Shown in pieces: positions 47,167 to 59,532 of a stretch of DNA of 64,000 nucleotides. Position numbers and translations under genes: made by a program. Source of the DNA: Mixia osmundae IAM 14324. Taxonomy: Eukaryota; Basidiomycota; Mixiomycetes; Mixiales; Mixiaceae. Position 1 is the first letter of the stretch. Each line of letters opens with the position of its first letter. Location of the stretch: assembly GCF_000708205.1 (NCBI RefSeq), contig NW_014575559.1:1074123-1138122 (forward strand), in the 5' to 3' direction. The notes below the pieces were generated by a model. The model saw nothing but the letters and a program-made list of their open reading frames with translations. It was not told where the DNA came from and searched no databases.

Positions 47167-47479
47167 ATGGTGCTGTTTGTCCAGCCAATCATCATGACAC
47201 TGTTCGCGACCGCTCTCGCCATCCCAACGCGAGTTCTATCCGCTCCCGATGCTCTCTTGTGCGCCTGCTCACGCTCACGCTTGCAGAGAGCTCGATGCTC
47301 GCTCAGGCTTGAGTGGTAGAACATACACCGAATGTACTGGCTTTGGCCACATCTTCGCCTGTACCGACCTGTCGCCTCCCAAGTGCGCAGGCCGCCAATC
47401 ATGCTGCACCGCGCCCGGCCCGGGTGGAGGGATCTGCCACAGCGAAGATCTCGCTTACCACAACAAGCCTTGCTGCTGA
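47167..47479 (+). CDS. Small secreted protein with eight cysteines (~84 aa)
   Basis: Exon 1 (47167-47228) encodes MVLFVQPIIMTLFATALAIP, a signal-peptide-like start. A 58-nt intron (47229-47286) with a GC donor (AAC|GCGAGT...TTGCAG) joins it in frame to ELDARSGLSGRTYTECTGFG. The chain continues with FACTDLSPPKCAGRQSCCTA, GGGICHSEDLAYHNKPCC and a TGA. No GT donor gives the needed phase at a sensible length. Cysteine order is C-C-C-CC-C-CC, which is not the hydrophobin order (C-CC-C-C-CC-C). As in the 51-57 residue family, an intron lies just after the signal peptide, but cysteine spacing differs, so homology is not claimed. If the intron is wrong, the frame could start at 47249 without a signal. 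Confidence 0.55.
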
Positions 47480-47515
47480 GCAGTCGTTGTTAGCCCGCAG
47501 ACTGTAGAGTGTATG

Positions 47516-48132
47516 CACCTCCAGTCGAAACAGTCGCTCGGGCCTCTTTGCTCGTGTCCCGGTTCGGTCCCGAGACTGCCTCGCAATCGTCGCCCTATCC
47601 CACGAGTCTGCAGCGTCTGACAGCGGCCTGAGTTGGACGATGACCCCTCGGAGCTAGAAGCGCAGATGGGCAAGGCGCTCCAGAGGCTGCTCAGGCGGCT
47701 GCATAGCATCGTCTGCATCCCCCGTCGCACACCGCCTGCGCGCCGATACGCTCATGGGGTCTGGAGCTTCAGTGATATGGAACAACCCGATCGTGTGCCC
47801 CCACACTGTGCACACCGTCCGGATCTCGAGCGACGACAGAGTAAGCCTTCACAAGTGACCATGTCGTGCCAGCTGGCTACCTATCTCGAATCAAACGCCC
47901 TCGGACTAGTACCCGGTGAACCGTGAGCGAGCGAATTCTCGCTAGCACTGAGGCTGATGATCCGAGCAGCTCACCCAACTACTCCTGGGATCAGAAAGAG
48001 CCGACCTATGAGAACTTGCCAGAGTACAGGAGGATGACAAAGGCAAGCCACACTGCATCGCGCAGACTCGTGCGCATCGTCGTACCACCCCCTTCGCGCA
48101 TGTCTTTTGCATCGGAACAACTCTTTGCCTGA
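47516..48132 (+). CDS. Unresolved multi-exon gene, hypothetical protein
   Basis: Several plus-strand pieces look coding but I could not chain all of them. Pieces: VARASLLVSRFGPETASQSS (from ~47530), ELEAQMGKALQRLLRRL (~47650), GSGASVIWNNPIVCPHTVHT followed by VRISSDDR (~47760-47840), then LATYLESNALGLVPGEP. A good intron (GTGAGC...CCGAGCAG, 47 nt) joins the last to SPNYSWDQKEPTYENLPEYR and a tail ending MSFASEQLFA at 48132. I recognise no family. The true start is unknown and may lie anywhere upstream to ~47480. Confidence 0.38.
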
Positions 48133-48265
48133 TGTTACTGTCTAGACGGATGTACATTGTAATCGGGGTGTAAAGTGACTCGCGCGCGCTGTCGCTCTGT
48201 ACTGCGCGCTCCATCTGGACGCGACTTGGATTGACATCGCGCTTTTGACATCCCTGGCGGGAGCC

Positions 48266-50540
48266 ATGGCAGACTTGGAGCTCGTCTACGCAGCCGCAAA
48301 GGCACGTCTTGATGAAGTTGCAAGCCAGCCTTTCGTCATGACCGACTTGATATGGCGAGCTATCGAGCTCATCCTGTCTGCGATGCAGTACAAGGACGAT
48401 TTGATCATGTACCTCCTCGTTGGCCTCGTCGACTTTGACATTGGCGTCATCCTCGGTGAACGGCGTTACTTTGACCCACATCTCCGTGAGATCGACAGGG
48501 CACTCGTCGAGATCACCAACAGAGATGCGGATCCTTTCACGAAACCCCAAGCTGTCTTGAACGACATCATCTGGCCCAAAGACTCACCCGACGGCTATCC
48601 AGCTCCCAAAGAGTCTCTAGACTGGCCAGCAGCATGGCAAGCTACTCTTGCCGCAAGTCCCAGTCTCTTTGCTGCAGCTCGCGTCTTTGCAAACACCATC
48701 ACGACCAATCAGGTCCACCATCCCAAAGCCGGTCTGCACGGCCCAAACGACTTCATGGGCGTCCTGCGCAGGCTCGACGAACTTTCCATCATGCGCTTCG
48801 AACAGAGTGTCCTCGAGAAGCCCGACTGGCAGACCAAGCTCGGCGATACTGCTATTGTAGACCGCTGGCGCGAAGAGAGCGCGGCCCAAGGCATCGAGGA
48901 TGATATGTTCGATTATGCCTTGGCCGAGCTTCGATACTTTTCAGACTCGCAAGACAAGCTCACAGGTATCATGCATTCTTCCGTGCCTGCCGTCATGGTC
49001 AGCGACAAGCTTATCGACGAAGCGGATGCGCAAGAGTTACGCAACCTGGCCGAGCGTATCGAGACCACCGAACCCAAAGACTATCATCCGGGCTCAAACG
49101 ACATCGTGCTTGATCTCGTTCATCCTTCGCTCTATTGCTACGTGCGAGGGAGGACGAGGCGATACGCTGGCTCAGATCAAGCTGGCGAGACACCCAGCAA
49201 GTGGCCAGCGCCCTCTGGCCTATCTGAGACTGCTCAAAAGATCACGAGCGAGCGTGAAAGCGTTGCACAGCGCATCATCGACCACATAGGACCTCAGCTC
49301 ACGCGCAACTCGTTCGTCTCCCCCCAGGCCAGTCTCGATCACGCCGGTCAGGGTCGCACGACAAAAGGCACATCGCCCGCTGCAGACCAAGTCGAGTCAG
49401 CGTGGCCAGCGTTTAGCGATCGTCGCACGCAGGTACGCTTCTTCGATCGTTCGAAAGTGCCAGTCTCGTCCGATTACCAGTGGCTGCCTGTCGATATACT
49501 CGTCAGAGACGACTGTGCCAGCAAGCTGCGGTCCTACATCCCCAATCTGCATCCCATCTTATATGCAGATGCATACCCAATGCTCGAGCGCATCATCTCA
49601 CGCATGTGGCCCTTGTTCGAGAGCGCGATACAAGAGTCGCGCAGATACGGCCAGGTCGAGGCTTTCAAGTACTCAGGCCGTCATCGGGATCTATGGGACA
49701 CAAGCAAAGCGGGTCAGCCGCCACAGGAATACAACTATGAAGAGGATGATATAGATACATACTACGAGGACATTCGAGACTGGCAGCGAGCGCTCATCTT
49801 CAAACGCCCACCCGTCAAGCCCTTCTCTGCACCAAAGGAAATCGAGACACGATGGGAAGATTGGCCTGTTAAGCTCCGTGACGGCGAGTTTCAGCTCATT
49901 GTCAAGCTTGCCAATGTGCATCTGACGCCCGATAAGCCTGCATACGATGGTTCAAGCTGGCACGTAGAAGGCACTCTCACTGAGCGCATCGTCGCAACTG
50001 GCCTGTACTACTACGACGAAGAAAATATATCGACCTCGCGCCTATCGTTCAGACAGAGCGTCGCCGGCCTTGCCGAGGACGAGGCATACGAGCAGGATCA
50101 GCACAGTCACCTCACACATCTATACGGCGCAAGCAATTCAGCGTCAGCATCGCAACATCTCGGCTCCGTACACACACCCCAAGGTCGCGCCCTATCTTTT
50201 GTGAATGGCATGCAACATCGTGTTGAGCCTTTCGGACTCGCCGACCCATCACTACCTGGTCATCGCAAAATTCTGGCTCTCTTTCTGGTCGATCCGACAA
50301 ATCGTATATTGAGCACCAGCGACGTCCCTCCCATGCGGCACGAGTGAGTCCTCTACGTTCGTTTGTTGAAGCTGTAGCTCACGCGCACGCAGCTGGGCGC
50401 CCAACGCAACGGGAGATTATGGTCTGATGGACCTCGAAGAAGCGCAACAACACCGCGCTAATCTGATGACCGAGCGAGCAGCATTCACGAGCCTGGTGGA
50501 CGGTGTATTTCAGCAAGAATATGCTCTATGCGAGCACTGA
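48266..50540 (+). CDS. DUF4246 family protein
   Basis: Two exons with intron 50344-50392 (49 nt). The start MADLELVYAAAKARLDEVAS gives ~745 residues, as usual for the family. Conserved blocks are YHPGSNDIVLDLVHPSLYCY, FQLIVKLANVHLTPDKPAYD, SWHVEGTLTERIVATGLYYY then DEENI, and ALSFVNGMQHRVEPFGLADP. The second exon gives DWAPNATGDYGLMDLEEAQQ...LMTERAAFT and ends QQEYALCEH, the expected family C-terminus. The HVEG and MQHRVEPF blocks resemble the metal-binding His motifs of 2-oxoglutarate dioxygenases, so an oxygenase role is possible. That is inference; the family is functionally uncharacterised as far as I know. Confidence 0.88.
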
Positions 50541-50557
50541 ATGCATAGACTTGATCA

Positions 50558-52662
50558 CTAATTGCCAGCCCAGAGACCGATTAGACTATTGTATGCGCCA
50601 TCCCAGACGAGCGGCATGCTTGTGTTCTCTGGTCGGTCTGGGAAAGCATTGAAGGCGCCAAGGTCCCACAACTCGACCTTGCCGAATTTGACTGAAGCGT
50701 GCTTATTGGCGGACTTCTCGGAAGGCAGCAACAGCCAGCCTGCTGCCTTGGAAGCCTTGAGCCACGGGTAAGCGCGAGCGGTGATGACAGTGACATCGTT
50801 AGCATAAACTTCGATGACGCTTCCATCAACGACAATCGTCAAGTCGAGTTTCTCGCGCTTGCCATTGACCGGCCAAAGTCTGAGCTTGCCATACTCGGTC
50901 GTGTTGCCATAGCTGGCGATGAGCGAGCTGTGATTGCGCTCGACGGAGAGCGTCTCGCTTGCAAAGTCATAGATGACGTCGGTGTATTCCTTCTCACTTG
51001 CGAGTACGCGGAACCCAGCACGAGGAATGTGCTCATTCTTACCATGCTTGTGGGCTTCGAAATCGATTCTGGTCTTGATGACATAGTGTTGACCCTCTGG
51101 CTGAGTTGGGAAAGGCTTGTAATGAGGCTTGGCGCCGCCATGAACATCCAGCTTCATGCCTTTGAAAGCTGATGCTTTGGCTCTCTTCTTGTAGGCGTCG
51201 AGAGTCTCTGGCACGATCTTCTGACCGAGAGTAAGGATCGAGACTGTACCATTGGCCTCTTTCTGGACCTTCCAATTACCTTTATCTTGCAGCCCGACAA
51301 ATTCCGAGTCGACGTCAACGATCTTTTTGACAAACAGATCACGGAACAACGTAAAGGCCCCGTGATAACCTCTCTGATTGACCAACGACTGCGCGTCATC
51401 CTGGTCGTCTTGTGTCCAGCCCACAGTGACCGAGCGCTTCTCTCCCTTTTTGCCCTTTGCAGGAAAGACTGCGAATGCATATGCCATGCCCCAATCGAGA
51501 ATGCCTCCGAACTCGGTCTTGCTCGTCACGGAGCCTTCCTTTGTTGCACTGTAGGACACCGCAGACCAGAGCGGCCAGGAAGCGTGTCGGGATCCATTGC
51601 GACCATGCTCAGTGCCAAAGAGGATGAAGTCGATGGCGTTCTTGTCAGTGCCATCATCGTCGGAACGGCCTTGTTCGTCGAGCCGGATGACGCTCGTCGT
51701 TTCCTCGTTGATACCGATCGAGCCTGACCATTCGCCGCGGGTAGCATTGGCGGGCTCAGACATCAAAGGACCGAGATAGGTCCAGTCAAGCAGGCTGTCG
51801 TTCGTGGTCTGTCGGTAGAGGAAGAGTCTGATGCCCGAAGTGGTGGGATAGGCTTCCTTGCGCAGACCGCTCGACATGGTCAGGAAGAGGTCGCCCTGAG
51901 CCTTACTGTCGCTGCTCGCAAGCAATTTGCTCATGACGGGCGATCTGAACGCAAAAGGATCGCGGAAGCCGGTGAGATTTTTCATTGGCCATTGCCAGAT
52001 GACAGGATTGCCTCGATCACCAAGTGGCAGTCGCTTCCAGCTCTTGCCTTCATCTTCAGTCCAAGCGAGCGAGACCGTCTCGGCGCCTTCCTCTTCGGCA
52101 GGCATGGCCGTCGCACCGATCGTGCCATGAGGAAAGGTGGAGGTGTAGATCTGTGTTGGGAAGCCGTTGATGCCGCTCTTGATGATAGAGCCGTCGAATA
52201 CGCCGCGAATGTCGTAGACTTCCTTTGGACCGAGCGTAGCAGGATCGCGCCACCCATTGATATCTCGCCATGTGGTGAGATCGTCAGAGACGGCTGCACA
52301 CATTGAGATGTTGCCCCAATTGATATGACCGACATGACATTGGTAGCCGATGTCTGTCAGACAGATGGTCAGCAACGCCCCGGTGGCAAGAGACGCGACC
52401 CACGGAACGAGCCATCCTCTCGCTGCCATGCGCCTTGAGGGTCATTCATCCAGCTGTTGGGTGCAATGAAGCGAGCCTTCGGACGCCAGACGTCGAACAG
52501 CGTCGAGTTGCCGCAGGTTGTCAGGTCGCCGGGCGCCTTGCTGCGATCTAGCGAGCATCTGGGCGCAGATTCAACTGAGCGAGTGTGGTGAACGAATGTC
52601 CTGGGCGTAGCTGAGCTGACGGTCGCAAGCGCAAGAGCGCTCAGTAGGATCGCAGCACTCAT
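50558..52662 (-). CDS. Secreted GH32 enzyme (beta-fructofuranosidase / fructosyltransferase type)
   Basis: Acts on sucrose or fructans outside the cell. The signal peptide is MSAAILLSALALATVSSATP. The nucleophile motif is NSWMNDPQGAW. Intron 52354-52403 follows, then HIGYQCHVGHINWGNIS. The stabiliser motif is TGFRDPFAF. The usual WECPD acid/base motif is absent. At its place GINEETTSVIRL aligns with the GVNFEVTNFVTL-type motif of Aspergillus fructosyltransferase-like enzymes, so the second Glu is the likely acid/base. A beta-sandwich C-terminal domain includes GSVIEVYANDVTVITARAY. Whether it hydrolyses or transfers fructose cannot be read from sequence. Several NxS/T sites are present. It ends 17 bp from the convergent DUF4246 stop. 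Confidence 0.88.
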
Positions 52663-52856
52663 CCCTGCCTGCTGACGAGGGAAGAAGTAGCGAATATACC
52701 TGTCGATGAAGAGAGAAACTGATTGAGAGCAACAGAAGGGTCAGCTGGCCGATGATGAGACTCTGCTTCATGCTCCGGCAGTTGCAATGGCTTGAAACGT
52801 CTGTCGTCATGCATTAATAAAAGCGGGATCCTAATGAGCACTTCTCTATGTCCTGC

Positions 52857-54363
52857 TCATGCCCATGCATTGTCAAATAGCGACGCCGGCGTCTGCTGAC
52901 TCGTCTTTGTCGGCGTCGAGTTGGCCCAGACGTCATTAGCCGGGGCGCGCTGTTCAAGCGATGCTCGGGCAGCAGGCGGGCTCGTAGGTGTTGCTTCCTG
53001 CGTTGAGCCCCATACATCTGAAGCTCCAAAGAGATCCTTCGGCGGCGCGGCAGCGGGTTTGGGCGCAGGGGCACCGAACCCGGTGGAGCTAAAGTCACCG
53101 AATCCGCTCGAATGGGATGACGCAGTATGAGTTGGGTGATTGAATGTAGCAGAGACTGAAGGTCCCCAAAGATCGTCCAGTCCGCTCGAAGGAGGTGCTA
53201 CTGCCTTGCTAGAGATTGACATATTCTGGAAGGCATCAGCATGGGCATTCTGTGCTGATGCGGGCTTGCTCGGCGCGCTACCGAAGAGCGACAAGATGTC
53301 AGCTTTATCCTTCCGGACAGGCTGGGCAGGCTGAGGAGCAGGCGCGGTGGCAGCGGGGGTTGTCTGAGGTGCCGTTGCACTTGACAACGCGGTCGCTCGA
53401 ACAGGCGCAGGCTGACTTGGCTGCACGGGCGGGGCGGGTGCTTCGTCCATGAGATCGAAAAAGGGCGTTATGTTGGCTCGGGCGGCTGGCGCAGTTGTTC
53501 GCGCAGGCTGCGAGGAGCCGGCTGTCCGTGTCGATGGCAGGCTCTGTGGCTGGTAGACAAGCAGCGCATCAGCAAAGCGCATTGGCCGAGTGGGAGGCCT
53601 GACTGACGGCTGCTTGGGCAGGACTGCTACCATCATCCAGGGTCTCTGGCTCAGGCACAGGCCCTTCCATTGCCCATCGCTTAGATTCGTATTTTGATCG
53701 AATAAACGACTCCATCTTACTGTCGACCAGGTCATGTTTAGCAAAGTAACAGATCAGTCAAGAATAGCAGGGACTGACTGTTCAGGCGGCTGATGACCCG
53801 CTCTGAGGTGGGCCTCCCAGTACCTGTTGGCGCGCTTATTGCCCCATCTTTGAACGTTCTGCCATGAACACGAATGGGGTCAGCTCCAACGAGCCTGATT
53901 GAGAGGTGACCTGTACTCGCCTGTATCTGTTCTGGAGTCCATGTGTCTAGATCTACCGACTTGACTGTTGCCCCGGAGGAGAGACGTGAGTGATTTTGCA
54001 CGCGAGTCTCAGACATGAGCAGACCTCGCGAGATGTGGACGCCCATGCCGCGATGGATGCCCGAGCAACGTATGCAGAAGAAAACGCCGAGATTGGTGGA
54101 TGCCCACCTTGCGTCTGATGATCGCAACGACAAAGGGTTGCGTGCCAGTCAGGCGAGACAAGTAAGTGGATCAGAAGTAGGGCGGAGAGCAGAAGCCACG
54201 GGAAAGGCAGACAGGCAGACATGCGGTCAGCTGACCCGATAGCCGACCAACGGCAGTGCTTACCGTTGCGCTTGCAGTCTGAGCAGATCTTGTTGTCGGG
54301 CCGTTTGACGAGGGCACGCAAGATCTCTGCATGTTTCGCGTTGAGCGCCTTGTCCTGCGGCAT
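52857..54363 (-). CDS. AGE2: ArfGAP, Age2/SMAP type
   Basis: Stimulates GTP hydrolysis on Arf at the trans-Golgi/endosome. Exon 1 encodes [20 protein letters not shown] and [10 protein letters not shown], the first half of the zinc finger. After intron 54115-54263 (149 nt) comes [20 protein letters not shown] and [10 protein letters not shown]. Intron 53965-54024 follows, then [15 protein letters not shown], then [20 protein letters not shown]. The intron at 53859-53920 starts with GC (CAG|GCGAGT), which restores the exact family spacing between EQIQ and WGN. Then come [17 protein letters not shown] and a long Pro/Ala/Ser-rich tail with clathrin- or adaptor-like FGDF, LFGAS and DLW-type motifs, ending ASLFDNAWA. 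The arginine finger (GIHRGMG) is intact. Confidence 0.88.
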
Positions 54364-54895
54364 GCCTGGCCTCAGCGCATGACAGACCAGCGTCCAGCGG
54401 GCTGCCTACATCCCGTGCCAGCCTTGACATGGTCGCAGAGCAGGAGGCCTACTGAGCCCTTGCCGCGATGACGTGGTTCCTCGAGCTCGAGACGCGTGTC
54501 TGCAAAGTGCGCGCGACTGGCCGGGCGACGAGGACAGGCGTTGCTAAAACCCCGCAGAGAGGTCTTTCCATCGCTCCGATCGGCCTTGTGAGCGATCGGA
54601 CAGAGGATCTCTGCAGCGATCGCGCGATAGCGACTCGTCTCGCTCTTGCAATCGAGACAGGATCCCATTCGAGCTCGACCGTTCCTGTGGCGTACCCGCT
54701 CCACTGACGCCTCGTCAGAGGCTGCACTCGCTTCGTGAGGGCAATCCCCAGAGCTCGAATAAGGCTGGTCTGTTGACTACTAGTCTGACACATCAAGGCT
54801 CGGCCAGTCTAATCCAATCCATCCGGGCAGCCGGCACTGCTCATTCTTGATCCTCACACCTCTCACAGCCGCCCTTGTGCCCGACGACATACGTC
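54364..54895. other. 532-bp divergent interval between AGE2 and CNA1
   Basis: A 115-codon minus-strand open frame (54449-54796, MMCQTSSQQTSLIRALG...) covers most of it. Its composition is basic and somewhat presequence-like, but no domain or splice partner supports it. It is probably regulatory DNA for the two flanking genes. Confidence 0.35.
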
Positions 54896-57355
<2,460 letters not shown>

Positions 57356-57465
57356 TCTGACGGTGACGTTGTAATGACTCGTTCGCATTTTGCATACAAA
57401 GATTCTCTACACCACGAATGCTTACAATCTCGATATGAGGCATGATGGTCAGCGGAAGAGGTGGG

Positions 57466-58707
57466 CTAGACGCCGTTGGTCAGCTTGTGATCGAGATCCA
57501 TGCTGCTCGCTCCGTTGACGAGTTCTTCGTCTGCACCAGCATCGTCATCGTCCTGTTTGCTGGTCTATCAGCACATACAGTTAGTGATGCTCAGCAGAGG
57601 GCACGCACTTCTCTGAGGAGAGCTTTTGCACGCTGCATGGCAAGAGCCTCATTGCGATAGTGCGAGTCACGCTTGCTTGCAAACTTGGCTTGTTTCTCTG
57701 CCTCTTCTTCCGTGAGCTCTTCGTCGCCGACCGCGCTATCGTCTCCCACGCCTTGCATGGCGCCCGACTCGCCCGTTCTGAAGGAAGCAGAACGAGCTCT
57801 GCCCTGGGGCAGATCTAGCCCGGGAGAGGTGACTGACTCTCCCACGACGACCTGGACTTTCTTCTCCGATCCTGCCTCGCTCGTTCGCCGACTGGACTCA
57901 CGCTGGGACCCTTGTCGTTCGAGTGGGTTGGGTCGCGCACTGACGGGCGTGCTGGCTACGTAAGCGCTCTCGTTTGAGAACGACGACCGCCTGGATCCGT
58001 CTGTGGCTACATGAGACTGATATGAGAGTGCAGGTGAGGCAGGGTGCGGATCCCTCAGTTGACTGGCTAGGCGGGCATCGAGGCCGAGTCCATGCTGGGC
58101 GAATTGAGATGAAGTCGAAGGCGTGGTCGGCACGGGGAGCGCGGCAGAACGGGAAGGGCTGGTCGGTGGGAAGTAGCTGGGCTCATTGGCGGATGTGTCT
58201 GCCGATGAGGGTGGCGAAGAGAGGGCAGCCGCGTCTGGGTCCGGTCTGCCCAACTCGAAGCCGGGAATCTCTGTGCTGTCGAGGCTCAGCAAGGGAGCCC
58301 GCGTCAGTGATGAGGCGACTGACTGTCGAGATCCATGACTTCGTCCGTCTCTGGATTGTAGCGCACATACGGCGTCTTTGGCTCGGTGATCTTCATGGTC
58401 GCCTCCTTGCTGAGCTCGTTCAAGTTGAGATTGGCTTCATCCCATGTCAGACTACTCGGAGCACCGTCAGCGCCGGTCTGCTTGATCATGAGACGATGAC
58501 TCACTGCGAGCGATCCCCAGAGACAGGCGCAGGACGGCTGGACGAGGGCGCAGAGGGTGACAACGCTGGCGGGGTAGAATCAGCGGGCGAGACGAGATCT
58601 TGCATGCGGCTCTCCTGATCCTCGCCATCCTGGTTGCTCAGTCCCGGGACAGGACGGCTGAACGAGCGAGCGTTCTTCAAGATGCCCTTGGGCTTCACCT
58701 CCTCCAT
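57466..58707 (-). CDS. GLC8: Protein phosphatase 1 regulator, inhibitor-2/Glc8 family
   Basis: Four exons. The PP1-binding start is MEEVKPKGILKNARSFSRPV (family KGILKN motif). After an intron comes LTWDEANLNLNELSKEATMK then ITEPKTPYVRYNPETDEVMD, the core of inhibitor-2. A Ser/Pro-rich spacer follows, then the acidic ELTEEEAEKQAKFASKRDSH and YRNEALAMQRAKALLRE, which binds the PP1 active site. The last exon is an acidic tail, DDDDAGADEELVNGASSMDL, ending KLTNGV. The TPYVRY threonine is the conserved GSK3/cyclin-kinase control site. It lies 110 bp from the convergent calcineurin gene, so two phosphatase-related genes are neighbours. Confidence 0.9.
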
Positions 58708-59532
58708 CTGTCTGGGCGGCAGGCTGATGACTTGTCCAAAGGCGAGTCGAGTCGCGCGCCACTTCGTCTGTCCCTGCTGACCTCGAGCTCCTCTCCTCTC
58801 CTGTCTCATTGAGCTTTGGCTGCCCCAAATACTTTACTGATCAGGATCGTCCCCCCAAGGACACCATGCTCGCCTCAGACCCAACACCTGTTGCCCCTGA
58901 ACTGCGCTAGATGCTCATATTCACGCTCATTGCGTCATGTCGTTCGATAAGATCCAACAGAGTCTGCGAACCAAGTGCTCAAATTCGATTCGCATTCGTC
59001 CGCTCCTGTGGATGGCGCCTTCCGTCTCGCAGCACAGAGACAGGCTCGCAAGGCCTCTGTGTGCACAGCTTCGTGCCTTGCAAACCTTTTCCAATGTGCG
59101 CCCCGCCTTGCCACCGCGCAATCACTCGCACGCGGCAGAGCGGAGGTCTCTGTGAGACCGCGACGAGTTGTAGTAGCAGACTGATCAGTCCGTACGCTGT
59201 CCAGAAGCACAGAGCCTCTACAATCTGTTCGTGAGGCGCGCGGCCCGTCTTGACTTGCCGCCCTGAGGTACGCTCTTAGAGTGCGTATAGCGACCAAAGT
59301 AGGTCTCTCATGATGCCGGTGAAGACGAAGATGCATATCAGATTGGTCTCATACATATACATAGCTCAGGCTGACCAGGAGCCAGCCGTGCTCACATCAC
59401 CCCATATTGAGCTGAATGGGGAACGCGCTTGTTTTCAAAGTTGAAATGACCTGGCCTCACCACTGTCACAGCGAGCTCCCGCTGGCCATTCGCTTGCTCG
59501 TCTGACACAACACGCCCAGCTTGAGGGCTCAG
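58708..59532. other. 825-bp divergent interval between GLC8 and BRE1
   Basis: An ATG at 58937 (MSFDKIQQSLRTK) and a frame from 58975 (KFDSHSSAPVDGAFRLAAQR) look faintly coding but lie in different frames with no clear splice joining them. No family is recognised. A small gene is possible; otherwise this is promoter and UTR. Confidence 0.3.

Noticed and set aside
47287-47479. Hydrophobin identity for the 8-cysteine protein
   Set aside because: The cysteine order is C-C-C-CC-C-CC, not the C-CC-C-C-CC-C of hydrophobins.
54449-54796. 115-codon minus-strand open frame between AGE2 and CNA1
   Set aside because: Composition is low in information, no motif, and it fills a divergent promoter. Not enough to call a gene.
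58935-59336. Long minus-strand open frame rich in Arg and Thr
   Set aside because: No start context, no motif, biased composition as expected for antisense of GC-rich spacer.
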